From assembly GCA_003244145.1 (NCBI GenBank), contig QHBM01000066.1:1-39252 (forward strand): 39,252 nt of DNA, read 5' to 3'. The stretch comes from Chthoniobacterales bacterium. Lineage in GTDB: Bacteria > Verrucomicrobiota > Verrucomicrobiia > Chthoniobacterales > UBA10450. Within the stretch, counting starts at the first letter, position 1; each line of letters begins with the position of its first letter. The notes beneath the pieces were generated by a model, which was not told the DNA's origin, ran no database searches, and was given only the letters and a program-made list of their open reading frames with translations. Below are positions 24,584 to 32,691 of the stretch, one piece after another. The position numbers were made by a program, and so were the translations under genes.

Positions 24584-24808
24584 ATGGAGCAAGAGCTGGT
24601 GCAATTTCGACTCACAATCCCTTTGGCGGATGCGTTCGCTTTCGCCATGGGCTGGTCGGATCTCGGTTACGAAACGGCGAGCGATCCGATGCGCCAGGTC
24701 GTGGGTCTGCTGGTGCTCGATAGCCTGGAGTATTCCGAGCAGTGGCGCGCCTCCGCCCGTGTCCGCGCCTGTCTCCAGGAAAAATGGCCGGACTGTTTTT
24801 GTTTTTGA
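24584..24808 (+). CDS. Small hypothetical protein, 74 residues
   Basis: 74 residues starting at ATG 24584, decided by a full Shine-Dalgarno AGGAGG (24569-24574) 9 nt upstream, one of the few strong sites in this window. The sequence (MEQELVQFRLTIPLADAFAF and on) alternates hydrophobic and charged residues, probably a small alpha/beta cytoplasmic domain; it ends with EKWPDCFCF. No family recognised. The upstream part of this frame shows no coding character. The secreted protein gene begins 31 bp after its stop, so they may be co-transcribed. Confidence 0.6.
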   Translation: MEQELVQFRLTIPLADAFAFAMGWSDLGYETASDPMRQVVGLLVLDSLEYSEQWRASARVRACLQEKWPDCFCF

Positions 24809-24839
24809 CTGGCGGCGATCTGAATCGATTCTCCATCCC

Positions 24840-25493
24840 ATGGGAAAGATGGCGGCCGGCATTTTTCTGGTCCTCGCGATCTTCGGCTTCGTCCCGCGTG
24901 CTTCTGCCACCACCAAAGGCTTAAGCCAGATCGTCACGCCGGACCTGCAGGCGCCCGGCGATCTCTCACTCAGTTTTCAGAGGCAAAACCATCCGATTGG
25001 AAACCCCTATGAGTTCCAGGCCGAATTGGGGCTGACCAAATGGGCCGAGTGCGCCGTCTTCAAGGGCTTTAAACCTAACGAGCTGATCTTCGGAACGGAA
25101 TTCGGTTTGCTGACGAAAGAGCCCTGGCTGCTCTCGACCGGATTCGTGAATTGGTCGCCGCACAGCCGGGTCGATCCTCAACCTTATCTTGAAGCCGGCT
25201 ATTACACCGAGCATCACAAAATAATCGTGGGCGCCATTCACACCGTCTACAAAAACGAAGCGATCCTTGGTTACGCCTACGATTTCAACAAGACCTGGCG
25301 CGTCCAGGTGGATTTCCAGAGTGGCTCAGAAAACTCAACCACGTTCGGGGTCACCTGCAACATCACCCGCAATTTCCAGACGAACCCCGCGCTCTACATC
25401 AACAATGGCCGCGGCCACGACTTGATGGGCTACGTCGTCTTCACCTACACGTTTCATTTGTGGGCTGACAAAAAAAACGAACAGGCTTTCTGA
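24840..25493 (+). CDS. Secreted beta-rich protein, probably outer membrane
   Basis: 217 residues with a signal peptide (MGKMAAGIFLVLAIFGFVPRASA). The mature chain has many alternating strands (LSLSFQRQNH, FQAELGLTK, ELIFGTEFGLL, LEAGYYTEHHKIIVGAIHTV, WRVQVDFQSG) ending in an aromatic YVVFTYTFHLW, features typical of a small outer-membrane beta-barrel, though the last residues are polar rather than aromatic. No family identified. ATG 24840 is chosen as the start because the signal peptide begins there; the frame opens earlier inside the preceding gene. ATG 24849 would also keep the signal sequence. Confidence 0.65.
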   Translation: MGKMAAGIFLVLAIFGFVPRASATTKGLSQIVTPDLQAPGDLSLSFQRQNHPIGNPYEFQAELGLTKWAECAVFKGFKPNELIFGTEFGLLTKEPWLLSTGFVNWSPHSRVDPQPYLEAGYYTEHHKIIVGAIHTVYKNEAILGYAYDFNKTWRVQVDFQSGSENSTTFGVTCNITRNFQTNPALYINNGRGHDLMGYVVFTYTFHLWADKKNEQAF

Positions 25494-25505
25494 GTCGCTC
25501 GTTTT

Positions 25506-25539
25506 GGTGGTCCGTTTCACCACCGCCGGGCTCCGGCGG
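25506..25539. repeat. Overlapping hairpins between convergent genes
   Basis: GGTGGT-ccgtttc-ACCACC (25506-25524) overlaps CCGCC-gggctcc-GGCGG (25523-25539). They lie between the convergent secreted-protein and zinc-ribbon genes and may act as a two-way transcript end; no T-run follows. Confidence 0.45.
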
Positions 25540-25586
25540 TAGAGTAATACCGAACCGCCCCTGAGACCTTTTGAATCTGAAAAACG

Positions 25587-25814
25587 CTACGACTTAGCTT
25601 TTTCGAAGGCAGTGAGAGTCTTGCGCAGCACCCTCATGTCCATTTCGCTCGCGCAGTACGGACATAGACAAGGAGTAGAGAGAAAGAACGAGACGGGTTT
25701 CTCCATTGGCTCGCCGCATTTCGGGCACCACCAATCCATGAGTTCGTCGCTGGCGGTCACGTTACACAAGCGCAGGTTTACCTGACTAAGCAAGAAATAG
25801 TCTGGGCGACGCAT
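25587..25814 (-). CDS. Small zinc-ribbon protein, 75 residues
   Basis: 75 residues from ATG 25814. DWWCPKCGEPMEKP and TPCLCPYCASEMDM give two CPxC knuckles spaced ~22 residues apart, a good four-Cys zinc ribbon; a basic helix (RVLRKTLTAFEKAKS) ends the chain. The N-terminal ~25 residues are not recognised. It could be an RNA- or protein-binding ribbon; no family assigned. It is divergent from the NarL-type kinase, with 42 bp between, and convergent with the secreted protein gene. The frame extends upstream to 25925, but overlap with the kinase argues against it. Confidence 0.5.
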   Translation of the reverse strand: MRRPDYFLLSQVNLRLCNVTASDELMDWWCPKCGEPMEKPVSFFLSTPCLCPYCASEMDMRVLRKTLTAFEKAKS

Positions 25815-25856
25815 AACTTCCTTGGACGCGGGAACCGTTTCCGAGAGATTAAGGTT

Positions 25857-26696
25857 GTGGCGAAAGCAAAAAAGAAGCGCACACGAAAGAAACCAACCGG
25901 GATGGCAACACGTTCCGGCGCCCATTCCTCACTCGCCCATCAGGCGCGTATCATCGACGTCACGGTCCAGGCCCGAGACGAGCTGGAGCAGCGCGTGGCG
26001 GAGCGGACCAGACAACTGCTCAACACGAACAAGGAATTGGAACGGGCGATGGTCGACCGACAACAGCTCGAGCGCGAGCTCCTCGAGATCAGCGAACGGG
26101 AGAAGCGCCGCATCGGCGAGGATCTCCACGACATGGTCTGCCAGGAATTGGCTGCGACCGCATTATTTTTGAAATCCACCGCGAAGGAAATCGCTGCAGA
26201 CAATGCGGCAGCGGCGGCGACTCTCGAGGAGTCAGCGAAAACTGTGAATCGGAATGTAGGCCTGGCGCGAGAGCTCGCTCGGGGGCTTCAGGCCGTGGAG
26301 CTGACAGCTTCGGGTTTGAAAAACGCATTGCGGAATCTAGCCGCGCAGGCGTGCGATAGCAGCGGAATCAAGTGCCATTTCAAAGCCGCGCGCGGAGTGC
26401 GCGTGCCGGATGACACCAGCGCCCTCCATCTTTACCGGATCGCCCAGGAAGCGGTCACGAATGCCGTCAAACACTCGGAGGCAAAGAACATATTGGTCAC
26501 GCTCGACCGCAATCCGACTCATACCTGCGTCAGCGTACTGGACGATGGGAAAGGATTCGCGGTGCGGCGGCGCGCAAAAGGTCTCGGGCTCCACATGATG
26601 CGCTACCGCGCCAACGCGCTTGGCGGCGAATTGAAGATCGAACGCCGGCGCACCGGTGGGATGGACATTACCTGCATCATCCCATCCAGGGGATAA
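25857..26696 (+). CDS. NarL-type histidine kinase (HisKA_3)
   Basis: 279 residues, soluble. A Lys/Arg-rich start (KAKKKRTRKK) and a coiled coil (~35-90) lead to a HisKA_3 dimerisation domain with EKRRIGEDLHDMVCQELAA (phospho-His ~110), then HATPase_c with YRIAQEAVTNAVKHSEA, LDDGKGFAV and GLGLHMMRYR. No sensory domain is visible beyond the coiled coil, so the input probably comes from a partner. GTG 25857 with AAGG just upstream is the likely start; ATG 25902 is possible. The LuxR-type response regulator follows 84 bp downstream and is the probable partner. Confidence 0.92.
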   Translation: MAKAKKKRTRKKPTGMATRSGAHSSLAHQARIIDVTVQARDELEQRVAERTRQLLNTNKELERAMVDRQQLERELLEISEREKRRIGEDLHDMVCQELAATALFLKSTAKEIAADNAAAAATLEESAKTVNRNVGLARELARGLQAVELTASGLKNALRNLAAQACDSSGIKCHFKAARGVRVPDDTSALHLYRIAQEAVTNAVKHSEAKNILVTLDRNPTHTCVSVLDDGKGFAVRRRAKGLGLHMMRYRANALGGELKIERRRTGGMDITCIIPSRG

Positions 26697-26780
26697 ACGC
26701 CGCGTCTTGATCGAGAACTTTGATGCGAGCAAGCGCGCGCGCCCGCGCGATGTTTTGTGTGAAGTCGAAATGAGGTGGCA

Positions 26781-27599
26781 ATGCCGATAACCAAGAAAAT
26801 AAAAGCCCCGAAACGCGCTTCGGCGGGTAAGTCGGCGACCTCGCGTCTAACTGCGAAGGAGGCGCGAAGGCAGGCCGCGGAGCCGGAGGTGAAATCCACG
26901 GCAGGCCTTTCGAGCGGCGTCGTGGCGAACCCAAAATGCGAACTGCCCGAGTCGGTCCGGATTGTGGCGGTGGACGATCATCCACTCTTCCGGCACGGGC
27001 TGATCCAACTCCTCAATTCTGATGACGGCTTTTCGGTTTGCGGTGAAGCCGCCAGCGCGGGCGAGGCGATGGATATCATCCGCAAAGTAAAGCCACACCT
27101 GGTTATCGCTGATCTCGGTTTGAAAGGCACCAACGGTCTCGAATTGACGAAGATGATTTTAGCCGAGTTTCCGCAGATGCCGGTCCTGATTCTCTCGATG
27201 TACGATGAATCGCTTTATGCCGTGCGTTCGTTGCGCGCGGGGGCGCGTGGTTATGTGACCAAGGAGGAGGCGCTGGGCAGCGTGCTCGAAGCGGTGCGCG
27301 AAGTCATGAACGGCCGCACCTACTTGAGTCCGAAAATGGCGAGCCAGGTCATTTCCAAAGTGGTGGTAAACCGGGTGGCACCGGATGAAGACATCATCGA
27401 TCGGCTGAGCGATCGCGAGCTGGAAGTGCTGGAGATGATTGGCGCGGGGAAAGAAATCAAAGCGATCGCGAAAGCGTTGCATTTGAGTCCGAAGACGGTG
27501 GAAACGCATCGCAGCCACATCAAGGAAAAGCTGAACCTGGAAAACGCGCGGCAGGTGGCGCGTTTCGCCCAGCAATGGGTGAGCGAGCGGGCGATTTAG
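26781..27599 (+). CDS. NarL/FixJ-family response regulator
   Basis: 272 residues. A basic, disordered N-terminal tail of ~55 residues (ITKKIKAPKRASAGK and on) is unusual for the family. The receiver domain (~58-175) has VRIVAVDDHPLFRHG, the phospho-Asp in VIADLGLKG, LILSMYDES and the Lys in GYVTKEE. The LuxR helix-turn-helix (~205-265) reads LSDRELEVLEMIGAG ... SPKTVETHRSHIKEKL. It should act as a DNA-binding transcription regulator. ATG 26781 is chosen because a GAGG site lies ~5 nt upstream. Its kinase is probably the upstream gene. Its stop directly abuts the stop of convergent lysS. Confidence 0.95.
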   Translation: MPITKKIKAPKRASAGKSATSRLTAKEARRQAAEPEVKSTAGLSSGVVANPKCELPESVRIVAVDDHPLFRHGLIQLLNSDDGFSVCGEAASAGEAMDIIRKVKPHLVIADLGLKGTNGLELTKMILAEFPQMPVLILSMYDESLYAVRSLRAGARGYVTKEEALGSVLEAVREVMNGRTYLSPKMASQVISKVVVNRVAPDEDIIDRLSDRELEVLEMIGAGKEIKAIAKALHLSPKTVETHRSHIKEKLNLENARQVARFAQQWVSERAI

Positions 27600-29075
27600 T
27601 TACCGCTTCGGCTTCAGCAGCGGGAACAGAATCACGTCGCGAATAGATTCAGCGCCCGTCAGCAGCATCACCAACCGGTCGATCCCCAGCCCGAAACCGC
27701 CGGCGGAGGGCATCCCGTGTTCGAGCGCGAGCAGAAATTCTTCGTCGATCTTCTGGGTCTCGTCGCCCGCCTGATCGAGGAGGCGTTGCCGTTGGGTGAC
27801 CGGATCGTTCAACTCCGTGTAGCCCGGGGAAATTTCCTGTCCGTTGATGATCAGTTCGTAAACATCCACGAGCGAGTCATCCTCGGCGTTCTGTTTCGCC
27901 AGCGGCACCAACTCCTTTGGGCAATGCGTCACGAAAAGTGGATCGAAGGTTTTTTCTTCCACCATCTTTTCAAAGAGTTGCTGCGTCACCTCGTAATCGG
28001 CCATCCGCGGATTGATTTCGACGCCGAGTTCCGCGCAACGTTCCCGCCGCTTCTCGTTCGTGTAATTGAACCACTCGGGATCGATTTCGCGGATCAAATC
28101 GCGGTAACGCGCGCGTCGCCACGGCCGCGTCAGATTCAATGTGCGCGTGACGTTTCCCTCCGCGTCCTTGTGCTCAATTCGGATCTCTGAACTTTCCGGT
28201 TTCCGGTTTCCGGTTTCCGAAATTGTCCTCGCCAGATGGCAGACCATTTCCTCCACCAGGTCCGCGATCTTCTCGAAATCCGCGTAGGCCCAGTAGCCTT
28301 CGAGCATGGTGAACTCCGGGTTGTGTTTTCGGGAAATGCCTTCGTTCCGAAAATTCCGATTCAACTCGAACACTTTGTTGAACCCGGCGACCAAAAGCCG
28401 TTTGAGATAAAGCTCCGGCGCGATCCGTAGATAAAGCTCCAGCCCGAGCGCCTTATGATGCGTGCGAAACGGTTCCGCCGCCGCGCCGCCGGGGACCGCT
28501 TGGAGCATCGGCGTTTCCACTTCCAGAAAGCCACGCGCTTCCATGAAGTGCCGGATCTCGCGCACGATCGCGATCCGCTTTTCGAAGACGGCGCGCGATT
28601 GCTCGTTCGTGATCAAGTCGAGATAACGCTGCCGGTAACGCGCCTCCACGTCCTGAAGCCCGTGCCATTTTTCCGGCAGCGGCCGGAGCGATTTTCCCAG
28701 GAGTTCGAGCGAGTGGACTCTTACGGTCGGTTCGCCGGTCTTGGTCAGGAAGCCCGTGCCTTTCGCGCCGATGAAATCTCCCAGATCGACCAGCTTGAAA
28801 AGCTCGATCGCTTCCGGGCCCACTTCCTTCGCGTGGACGTAAACCTGCATCCGCCCGGTCGCGTCGCGCAGATCGACGAAATGGCTTTTGCCCATGTCGC
28901 GGTGAGCGGTGATGCGTCCGGCCAGGCGCAGGGTGGCGCCTTCGCTGAATTTTTCGCGCACCTCCGCGATGGACCCGGAAGTTTCGTAAGCGCGACCGAA
29001 CGGCTGCGCGCCGCGGGCCCGAAGCGCCTCCAATTTCTCGCGCCGTTGCGCTATGAGACTATTTTCTTCGTCCAT
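27600..29075 (-). CDS. lysS: Lysyl-tRNA synthetase, class II
   Basis: Charges tRNA-Lys with lysine in the cytoplasm. 491 residues: N-terminal OB-fold anticodon-binding domain (~50-155), then the class II catalytic core with motif 1 near FLEVETPMLQ, motif 2 NRNFRNEGISRKHNPEFTM and motif 3 GFGLGIDRLVMLL. PWRRARYRDLI marks the insertion region. A stretch of about 13-15 residues (ISETGNRKPESSEIR) before it is absent from typical LysS and is encoded by a heptamer repeat (28193-28219). All catalytic motifs are intact. It abuts the response-regulator gene tail to tail, with no spacer. Confidence 0.97.
   Translation of the reverse strand: MDEENSLIAQRREKLEALRARGAQPFGRAYETSGSIAEVREKFSEGATLRLAGRITAHRDMGKSHFVDLRDATGRMQVYVHAKEVGPEAIELFKLVDLGDFIGAKGTGFLTKTGEPTVRVHSLELLGKSLRPLPEKWHGLQDVEARYRQRYLDLITNEQSRAVFEKRIAIVREIRHFMEARGFLEVETPMLQAVPGGAAAEPFRTHHKALGLELYLRIAPELYLKRLLVAGFNKVFELNRNFRNEGISRKHNPEFTMLEGYWAYADFEKIADLVEEMVCHLARTISETGNRKPESSEIRIEHKDAEGNVTRTLNLTRPWRRARYRDLIREIDPEWFNYTNEKRRERCAELGVEINPRMADYEVTQQLFEKMVEEKTFDPLFVTHCPKELVPLAKQNAEDDSLVDVYELIINGQEISPGYTELNDPVTQRQRLLDQAGDETQKIDEEFLLALEHGMPSAGGFGLGIDRLVMLLTGAESIRDVILFPLLKPKR
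28193..28219. repeat. Heptamer tandem repeat inside lysS
   Basis: TTTCCGG is repeated nearly four times (28193-28199, 28200-28206, 28207-28213 and a partial copy to 28219). On the coding strand it encodes part of ETGNRKPESS. Three units (21 nt) keep the frame, while a gain or loss of one or two would break it. Confidence 0.8.
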
Positions 29076-29128
29076 CTTGGGGCTGCGAATCTAAAGCGAT
29101 GATTTAAAATGAACAGATTTTAAAGATT

Positions 29129-29212
29129 CCTCACACAAAGGGCTCAAAGGAGCACAACGGAAGGTAGGCACAATTCTTAAACCTTTCTGACCCTTTGTGT
29201 CCGTTGTGCGAG
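29129..29212. repeat. Imperfect inverted repeat of CACAAAGG-like units
   Basis: In the 246-bp spacer between divergent lysS and the ACT gene, two ~32-nt arms (29129-29160 and 29182-29212) pair at about 24 positions around a ~21-nt loop. Each arm is itself made of CACAAAGG/CACAACGG-like units. A T-run (29214-29219) follows on the plus strand. It is probably interspersed repeat DNA; the promoters for both genes should flank it. Confidence 0.6.
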
Positions 29213-29321
29213 GCTTTTTGGTTCAACGATCACTTATTCGGTTGCAAAGAAAACCGAGGAGGTGAGATTCTTTCGCGCGTTGTCAGCCCGATGGACCGGG
29301 CTCGGAGCGCGCCCTTTCCTC

Positions 29322-29789
29322 ATGCCGGCCGACCTTCAAACAACTTCAAAAATTGACGGACCTCTCGTCAAACAATTCTCGATTTTTCTGCCGAACAAAG
29401 TCGGCGCGATGCTCGACGTGGTGAAGCTGCTCCATACCCACAGCACGCATGTGGTCGCGTTGAGCATCTCGGAATCGACCGACTCCGCCATCGCGCGAAT
29501 CATCGTGAGCGATCCCGAACAGGTGGAGGAACTTTTCCGCCAACACAATGTTCCTTTTGGCGTTTGCCAGATGGTGGTGGTGGAGCTGCGCGAAGTAGCG
29601 ACGCAGCTCGCCAAATTGCTGGCGGCTCTCCTCATGGCAGAGGTGAATGTCCATTTCACTTACCCGCTCCTGACTCATCCGCGCGGTTTCGCCGCGCTCG
29701 CCTTGAACGTGGACGATACGGATTGTGCCTCGTCGGTGCTGCTCGGTGAAGGATTCAAGCTCCTGAGCCAGGCTGATATTTCGCGGTAG
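29322..29789 (+). CDS. Tandem ACT-domain protein
   Basis: 155 residues made of two ACT-like halves: VKQFSIFLPNKVGAMLDVVK (~13-80) and the second from about LAALLMAEVNVHFTYPL (~85-150). ACT domains bind amino acids and control metabolic enzymes; as a stand-alone protein it is probably a regulator or sensor, ligand unknown. ATG 29322 fits the family; GTG 29262 would add 20 residues that look non-conserved, though AGGAGG lies directly before that GTG, too close to serve it. No amino-acid biosynthesis genes are adjacent; lysS is divergent across a repeat-bearing spacer. Confidence 0.8.
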   Translation: MPADLQTTSKIDGPLVKQFSIFLPNKVGAMLDVVKLLHTHSTHVVALSISESTDSAIARIIVSDPEQVEELFRQHNVPFGVCQMVVVELREVATQLAKLLAALLMAEVNVHFTYPLLTHPRGFAALALNVDDTDCASSVLLGEGFKLLSQADISR

Positions 29790-29848
29790 TCTCTTCAAAC
29801 GACGGCTTTGCGCACGGGCGATAACGGGGCATAATTCCCGGCACGATT

Positions 29849-31000
29849 ATGGACGCAGACGCCGAGGCCATTTCTCCAACGCCGCCGCCCGATAAGGTTT
29901 TTCGGATCGCGCTGCTCTTGGTCCTCGCCTTTGGCGCGGCGGAGATTGCGGGTCTGGGTATTTTTTACATTAACCGCTGGCGCACAGATTACGCTGCGGC
30001 GCACCCGAAGGTGACAGCACCGGCAGCCACCGCCGCACCGACGGCGGCTCCGCCCGTGGTAGCCGAGAAAACGACGCCCGTACCTGCGACGTCGCAATCA
30101 ACGACCCCGAGCGCGGCGGCGCTTTCGGTGGCCGAGCGGCTCCTGAAGGAAGCGACTGAGCTGCGCGACAAGGGCGATACGACCAATGCGCTGGCGCGAT
30201 TGCAGGACGCTGCGCAACGCGATCCGAAGAACGCCAACGTCCTCGCGGAGATGGCGATGATTTACGAATCGATTCAGCTTTTCGATCGCTCGAACGAAAC
30301 CTGGAAAAAAATCCAGGAGATCGGTCCTTCGGCCGGACCGCTCTATGAGTTGGCCGACATGAAACTCAAGACCGGGGTGACGGTGATTCCGCCAACGACC
30401 ACCACCACCGGGCCTGGCCTGGCCGGCTCTTCGCCGCTCGATGCCGGCACCACTCGTAACGACGCTGACGGCATTCCCGATGGTTCCACCTTCGGCATTA
30501 CCGAGGTGACGGCGACCGACAGTCCGGACGCGGAAGCGGAAACCAACATGAAGCTAAAGATCAGCGTGAAATCGCGGCCGAACACCGCGATCGATCACAC
30601 TAAGGTCAAAATCCAGGTGTTCTTCTACGACACTCTGGACAACAAGGAAGTGGTCCTGACCGACGCGGACGTCAGCTACGAATGGCTCACCCCGAAACAC
30701 GATTGGAAGGACACGAATCCCGAGGTGCTGGCGGTAACGTATTTGCGCGCGAAGAAGAGCACGTCATCAGACGCCCAGCTTTCGGCGGCGGCGGCCGCCG
30801 TTACGCCTTCCGCGAGCACTAGCAGGAAAAAGACGACGAAAAAGGAACCGGCCGCGGAATTGCCCGGAGAAGGGGGGCACCGCAAATATCTGGGCTACAT
30901 CGTGCGGATTTATTACAACGACCAGTTGCAAGCCGTGCGCGCCGATCCCACCAAACTTCTCAATCTGTTTCCGCCGCCGTTCACCGCCCCTTCGCAGTGA
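29849..31000 (+). CDS. Membrane-anchored TPR protein
   Basis: 383 residues. A short cytoplasmic N-terminus, one TM helix (~18-42: FRIALLLVLAFGAAEIAGLG), an Ala/Pro/Thr-rich linker (~52-90), then a TPR-like helical repeat region (~93-175: AERLLKEATELRDKGDTTNA, NANVLAEMAMIYESI). The C-terminal ~150 residues form a beta-rich domain (MKLKISVKSRPNTAIDHTKV, KIQVFFYDTLDN) with an inserted Ser/Ala/Lys-rich disordered loop (~305-335) and a conserved-looking end (YLGYIVRIYYNDQLQAV). No known enzyme domain; probably an extracytoplasmic scaffold. The next gene's ATG overlaps its TGA by one base. Confidence 0.75.
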   Translation: MDADAEAISPTPPPDKVFRIALLLVLAFGAAEIAGLGIFYINRWRTDYAAAHPKVTAPAATAAPTAAPPVVAEKTTPVPATSQSTTPSAAALSVAERLLKEATELRDKGDTTNALARLQDAAQRDPKNANVLAEMAMIYESIQLFDRSNETWKKIQEIGPSAGPLYELADMKLKTGVTVIPPTTTTTGPGLAGSSPLDAGTTRNDADGIPDGSTFGITEVTATDSPDAEAETNMKLKISVKSRPNTAIDHTKVKIQVFFYDTLDNKEVVLTDADVSYEWLTPKHDWKDTNPEVLAVTYLRAKKSTSSDAQLSAAAAAVTPSASTSRKKTTKKEPAAELPGEGGHRKYLGYIVRIYYNDQLQAVRADPTKLLNLFPPPFTAPSQ

Positions 31001-31758
31001 TGCAATTGCTCATCGTCCACGACGACGCTGAGGTTGGGGAACAGTTGGCGGGAATGGTGGCGGATTATTCCCAGCACCAGTGCGATCTGGTGGAAAGCGA
31101 TGCCGCGGCACTTCGGTGGGCGGAAATGCATGCGGAATGCGGATTGCTCCTCGCGCAACTGGAAGGACCGAATGTCGATGGCCTGACTTTGGGCGGAGCG
31201 CTCAGCGAAACTTTTCCCGGGCTCCAAATCATGTTTCTGCCGGCTTACCCCGCGTCGCAGCAGCGTCTCGAGATCGCGCAGACGAAAGTTTTTCCGGAGC
31301 CGATCGACGGCGAGCGTTTGCTCGAGGCTATCGAAACCGCCGCGTCGGCCACCCCCGGCGCGCCCGATTTATTTCACGTCCTGGATGTTCTCCAGATGTG
31401 TTGCCTGAGCAAACGGAGCGGCGCGGTCCAGATCGTGAAGCAATCGCAGAGCGGCATCGTGTATCTGGGCGACGGCAAAATCGTGCACGCCGAGAGCGCG
31501 GTCTTGCGCGGGACGGAAGCGCTCCTGGAAATTGCCGGGTGGGGCGAGATCGAATTCGCCTACGATTCTTCCATTCGCGCGCCGGAAACGATCTCGATGC
31601 CGTGGGACGAAGCGCTGACTGAGGCAGTGGTCCGGCACAACGCCGAGAAGTCGGGCGAACCCGCGCCGCCGAAAATCAGTCCGCCCGAAAGCGAAACTTC
31701 ATCTCATCCCTTGAAGCCGGCCAGGCGCGGATTCTTCGCGTCGCTCCGACGGAATTGA
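31000..31758 (+). CDS. Pseudo-receiver + DUF4388 protein
   Basis: 252 residues. Residues ~1-115 have the shape of a receiver domain (MQLLIVHDDAEVGEQLAGMV, NVDGLTLGGAL), but the phospho-Asp position reads LLLAQLEG and no Lys of the usual motif is seen, so phosphorylation is unlikely. Residues ~125-200 match DUF4388 (FHVLDVLQMCCLSKRSGAV, GIVYLGDGKIVHAESA, GEIEFAYDSS), a domain common in myxobacterial and related gliding or signalling proteins. A Pro/Ser-rich basic tail follows. It starts at ATG 31000, overlapping the TPR gene's stop (TGATG), so the two are translationally coupled. Probably a protein-interaction adaptor; specific role unknown. Confidence 0.78.
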   Translation: MQLLIVHDDAEVGEQLAGMVADYSQHQCDLVESDAAALRWAEMHAECGLLLAQLEGPNVDGLTLGGALSETFPGLQIMFLPAYPASQQRLEIAQTKVFPEPIDGERLLEAIETAASATPGAPDLFHVLDVLQMCCLSKRSGAVQIVKQSQSGIVYLGDGKIVHAESAVLRGTEALLEIAGWGEIEFAYDSSIRAPETISMPWDEALTEAVVRHNAEKSGEPAPPKISPPESETSSHPLKPARRGFFASLRRN

Positions 31759-31795
31759 GAGACGTCTCCACCGAGATGCGTTATTTTATCGGCCG

Positions 31796-32674
31796 ATGAA
31801 ATGGACTCTTCGCCTCACCGCGTTTCTTTTTCTGACCGCGGCGGCGCAGGCCCAGATCCAGGTGGAATTAAAGTTCCAACGCCTTCAGTACATCGCGCAC
31901 GAGCCGGTCATCGCCACGATCAAGATCGCGAATCTGGCCGGGCGCGACGTCGATCTGCACGATGATAGCGGCCATCCCTGGTTCGGTTTCGAAGTGAATG
32001 CGGAGGAAGGGCATCTCCTTGCGCCCTTCAAGCAGGCGACGGCGGCGGAGCCTGCGCTCCATGTCGAGGCGGGCAAGACCGTCACGCGCAAAATCAATCT
32101 GACGCCGCTCTTTCCGGTGCACGACTTCGGCTCCTATCACGTGCGGGCCAACGTTTACTTCGCCGACCTGAACAAATTCTTTTATTCGCAAACGAAAGTT
32201 TTCCAGATCACCGATGCGAGACCGATCTGGCAAAAAACCGTGGGCGTGCCGGATGGAACGCCGGGGGCGGGCGAAGTGCGCACCTACTCGCTCCTCTCGA
32301 ACCGCTTCCCGGATCACACCGCGCTTTATGTGCGGGTGGAGAACAGAAACAACGGCGCGGTTTACAGCACGTTCTCGTTAGGCCGCGTCATCGCCAACGA
32401 CGAACCGCAGGCCGAGATCGATCGCGCCAACCAGTTGCACATTCTTCATTGCACCGCGCCGAGAAATTGGGCTTATTCGCACATCGGTTTGAACGGGGAA
32501 CTTCTGGCGCACTCCACTTTCATGGAAACAAAATCGCGTCCGCGTTTGCGGCACACGGCGGATGGCGCTATCGCGGTGAGTGGTGGAATGCTCAACGTCC
32601 CGGTGGCCCAGGCCGTCCGCACTCCCGCGCCGAAATTGTCCGCTCGACCGCCGAAAAGTGCCGCGGATCGATAA
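31796..32674 (+). CDS. Secreted protein of unknown function
   Basis: 292 residues with a signal peptide (MKWTLRLTAFLFLTAAAQAQ, cleavage around residue 18-20). The mature part looks like immunoglobulin-like beta domains (VELKFQRLQYIAHEPVIATI, KIANLAGRDVDLHDDSG, YHVRANVYFADLNKFFYSQT) and has no catalytic motif I recognise. The C-terminus is Pro/Ser/Ala-rich. It is probably periplasmic or surface-exposed. The amidase gene begins 17 bp after its stop, so both may be co-transcribed. Confidence 0.7.
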   Translation: MKWTLRLTAFLFLTAAAQAQIQVELKFQRLQYIAHEPVIATIKIANLAGRDVDLHDDSGHPWFGFEVNAEEGHLLAPFKQATAAEPALHVEAGKTVTRKINLTPLFPVHDFGSYHVRANVYFADLNKFFYSQTKVFQITDARPIWQKTVGVPDGTPGAGEVRTYSLLSNRFPDHTALYVRVENRNNGAVYSTFSLGRVIANDEPQAEIDRANQLHILHCTAPRNWAYSHIGLNGELLAHSTFMETKSRPRLRHTADGAIAVSGGMLNVPVAQAVRTPAPKLSARPPKSAADR

Positions 32675-32691
32675 AAGCTTTCCTGATAATC

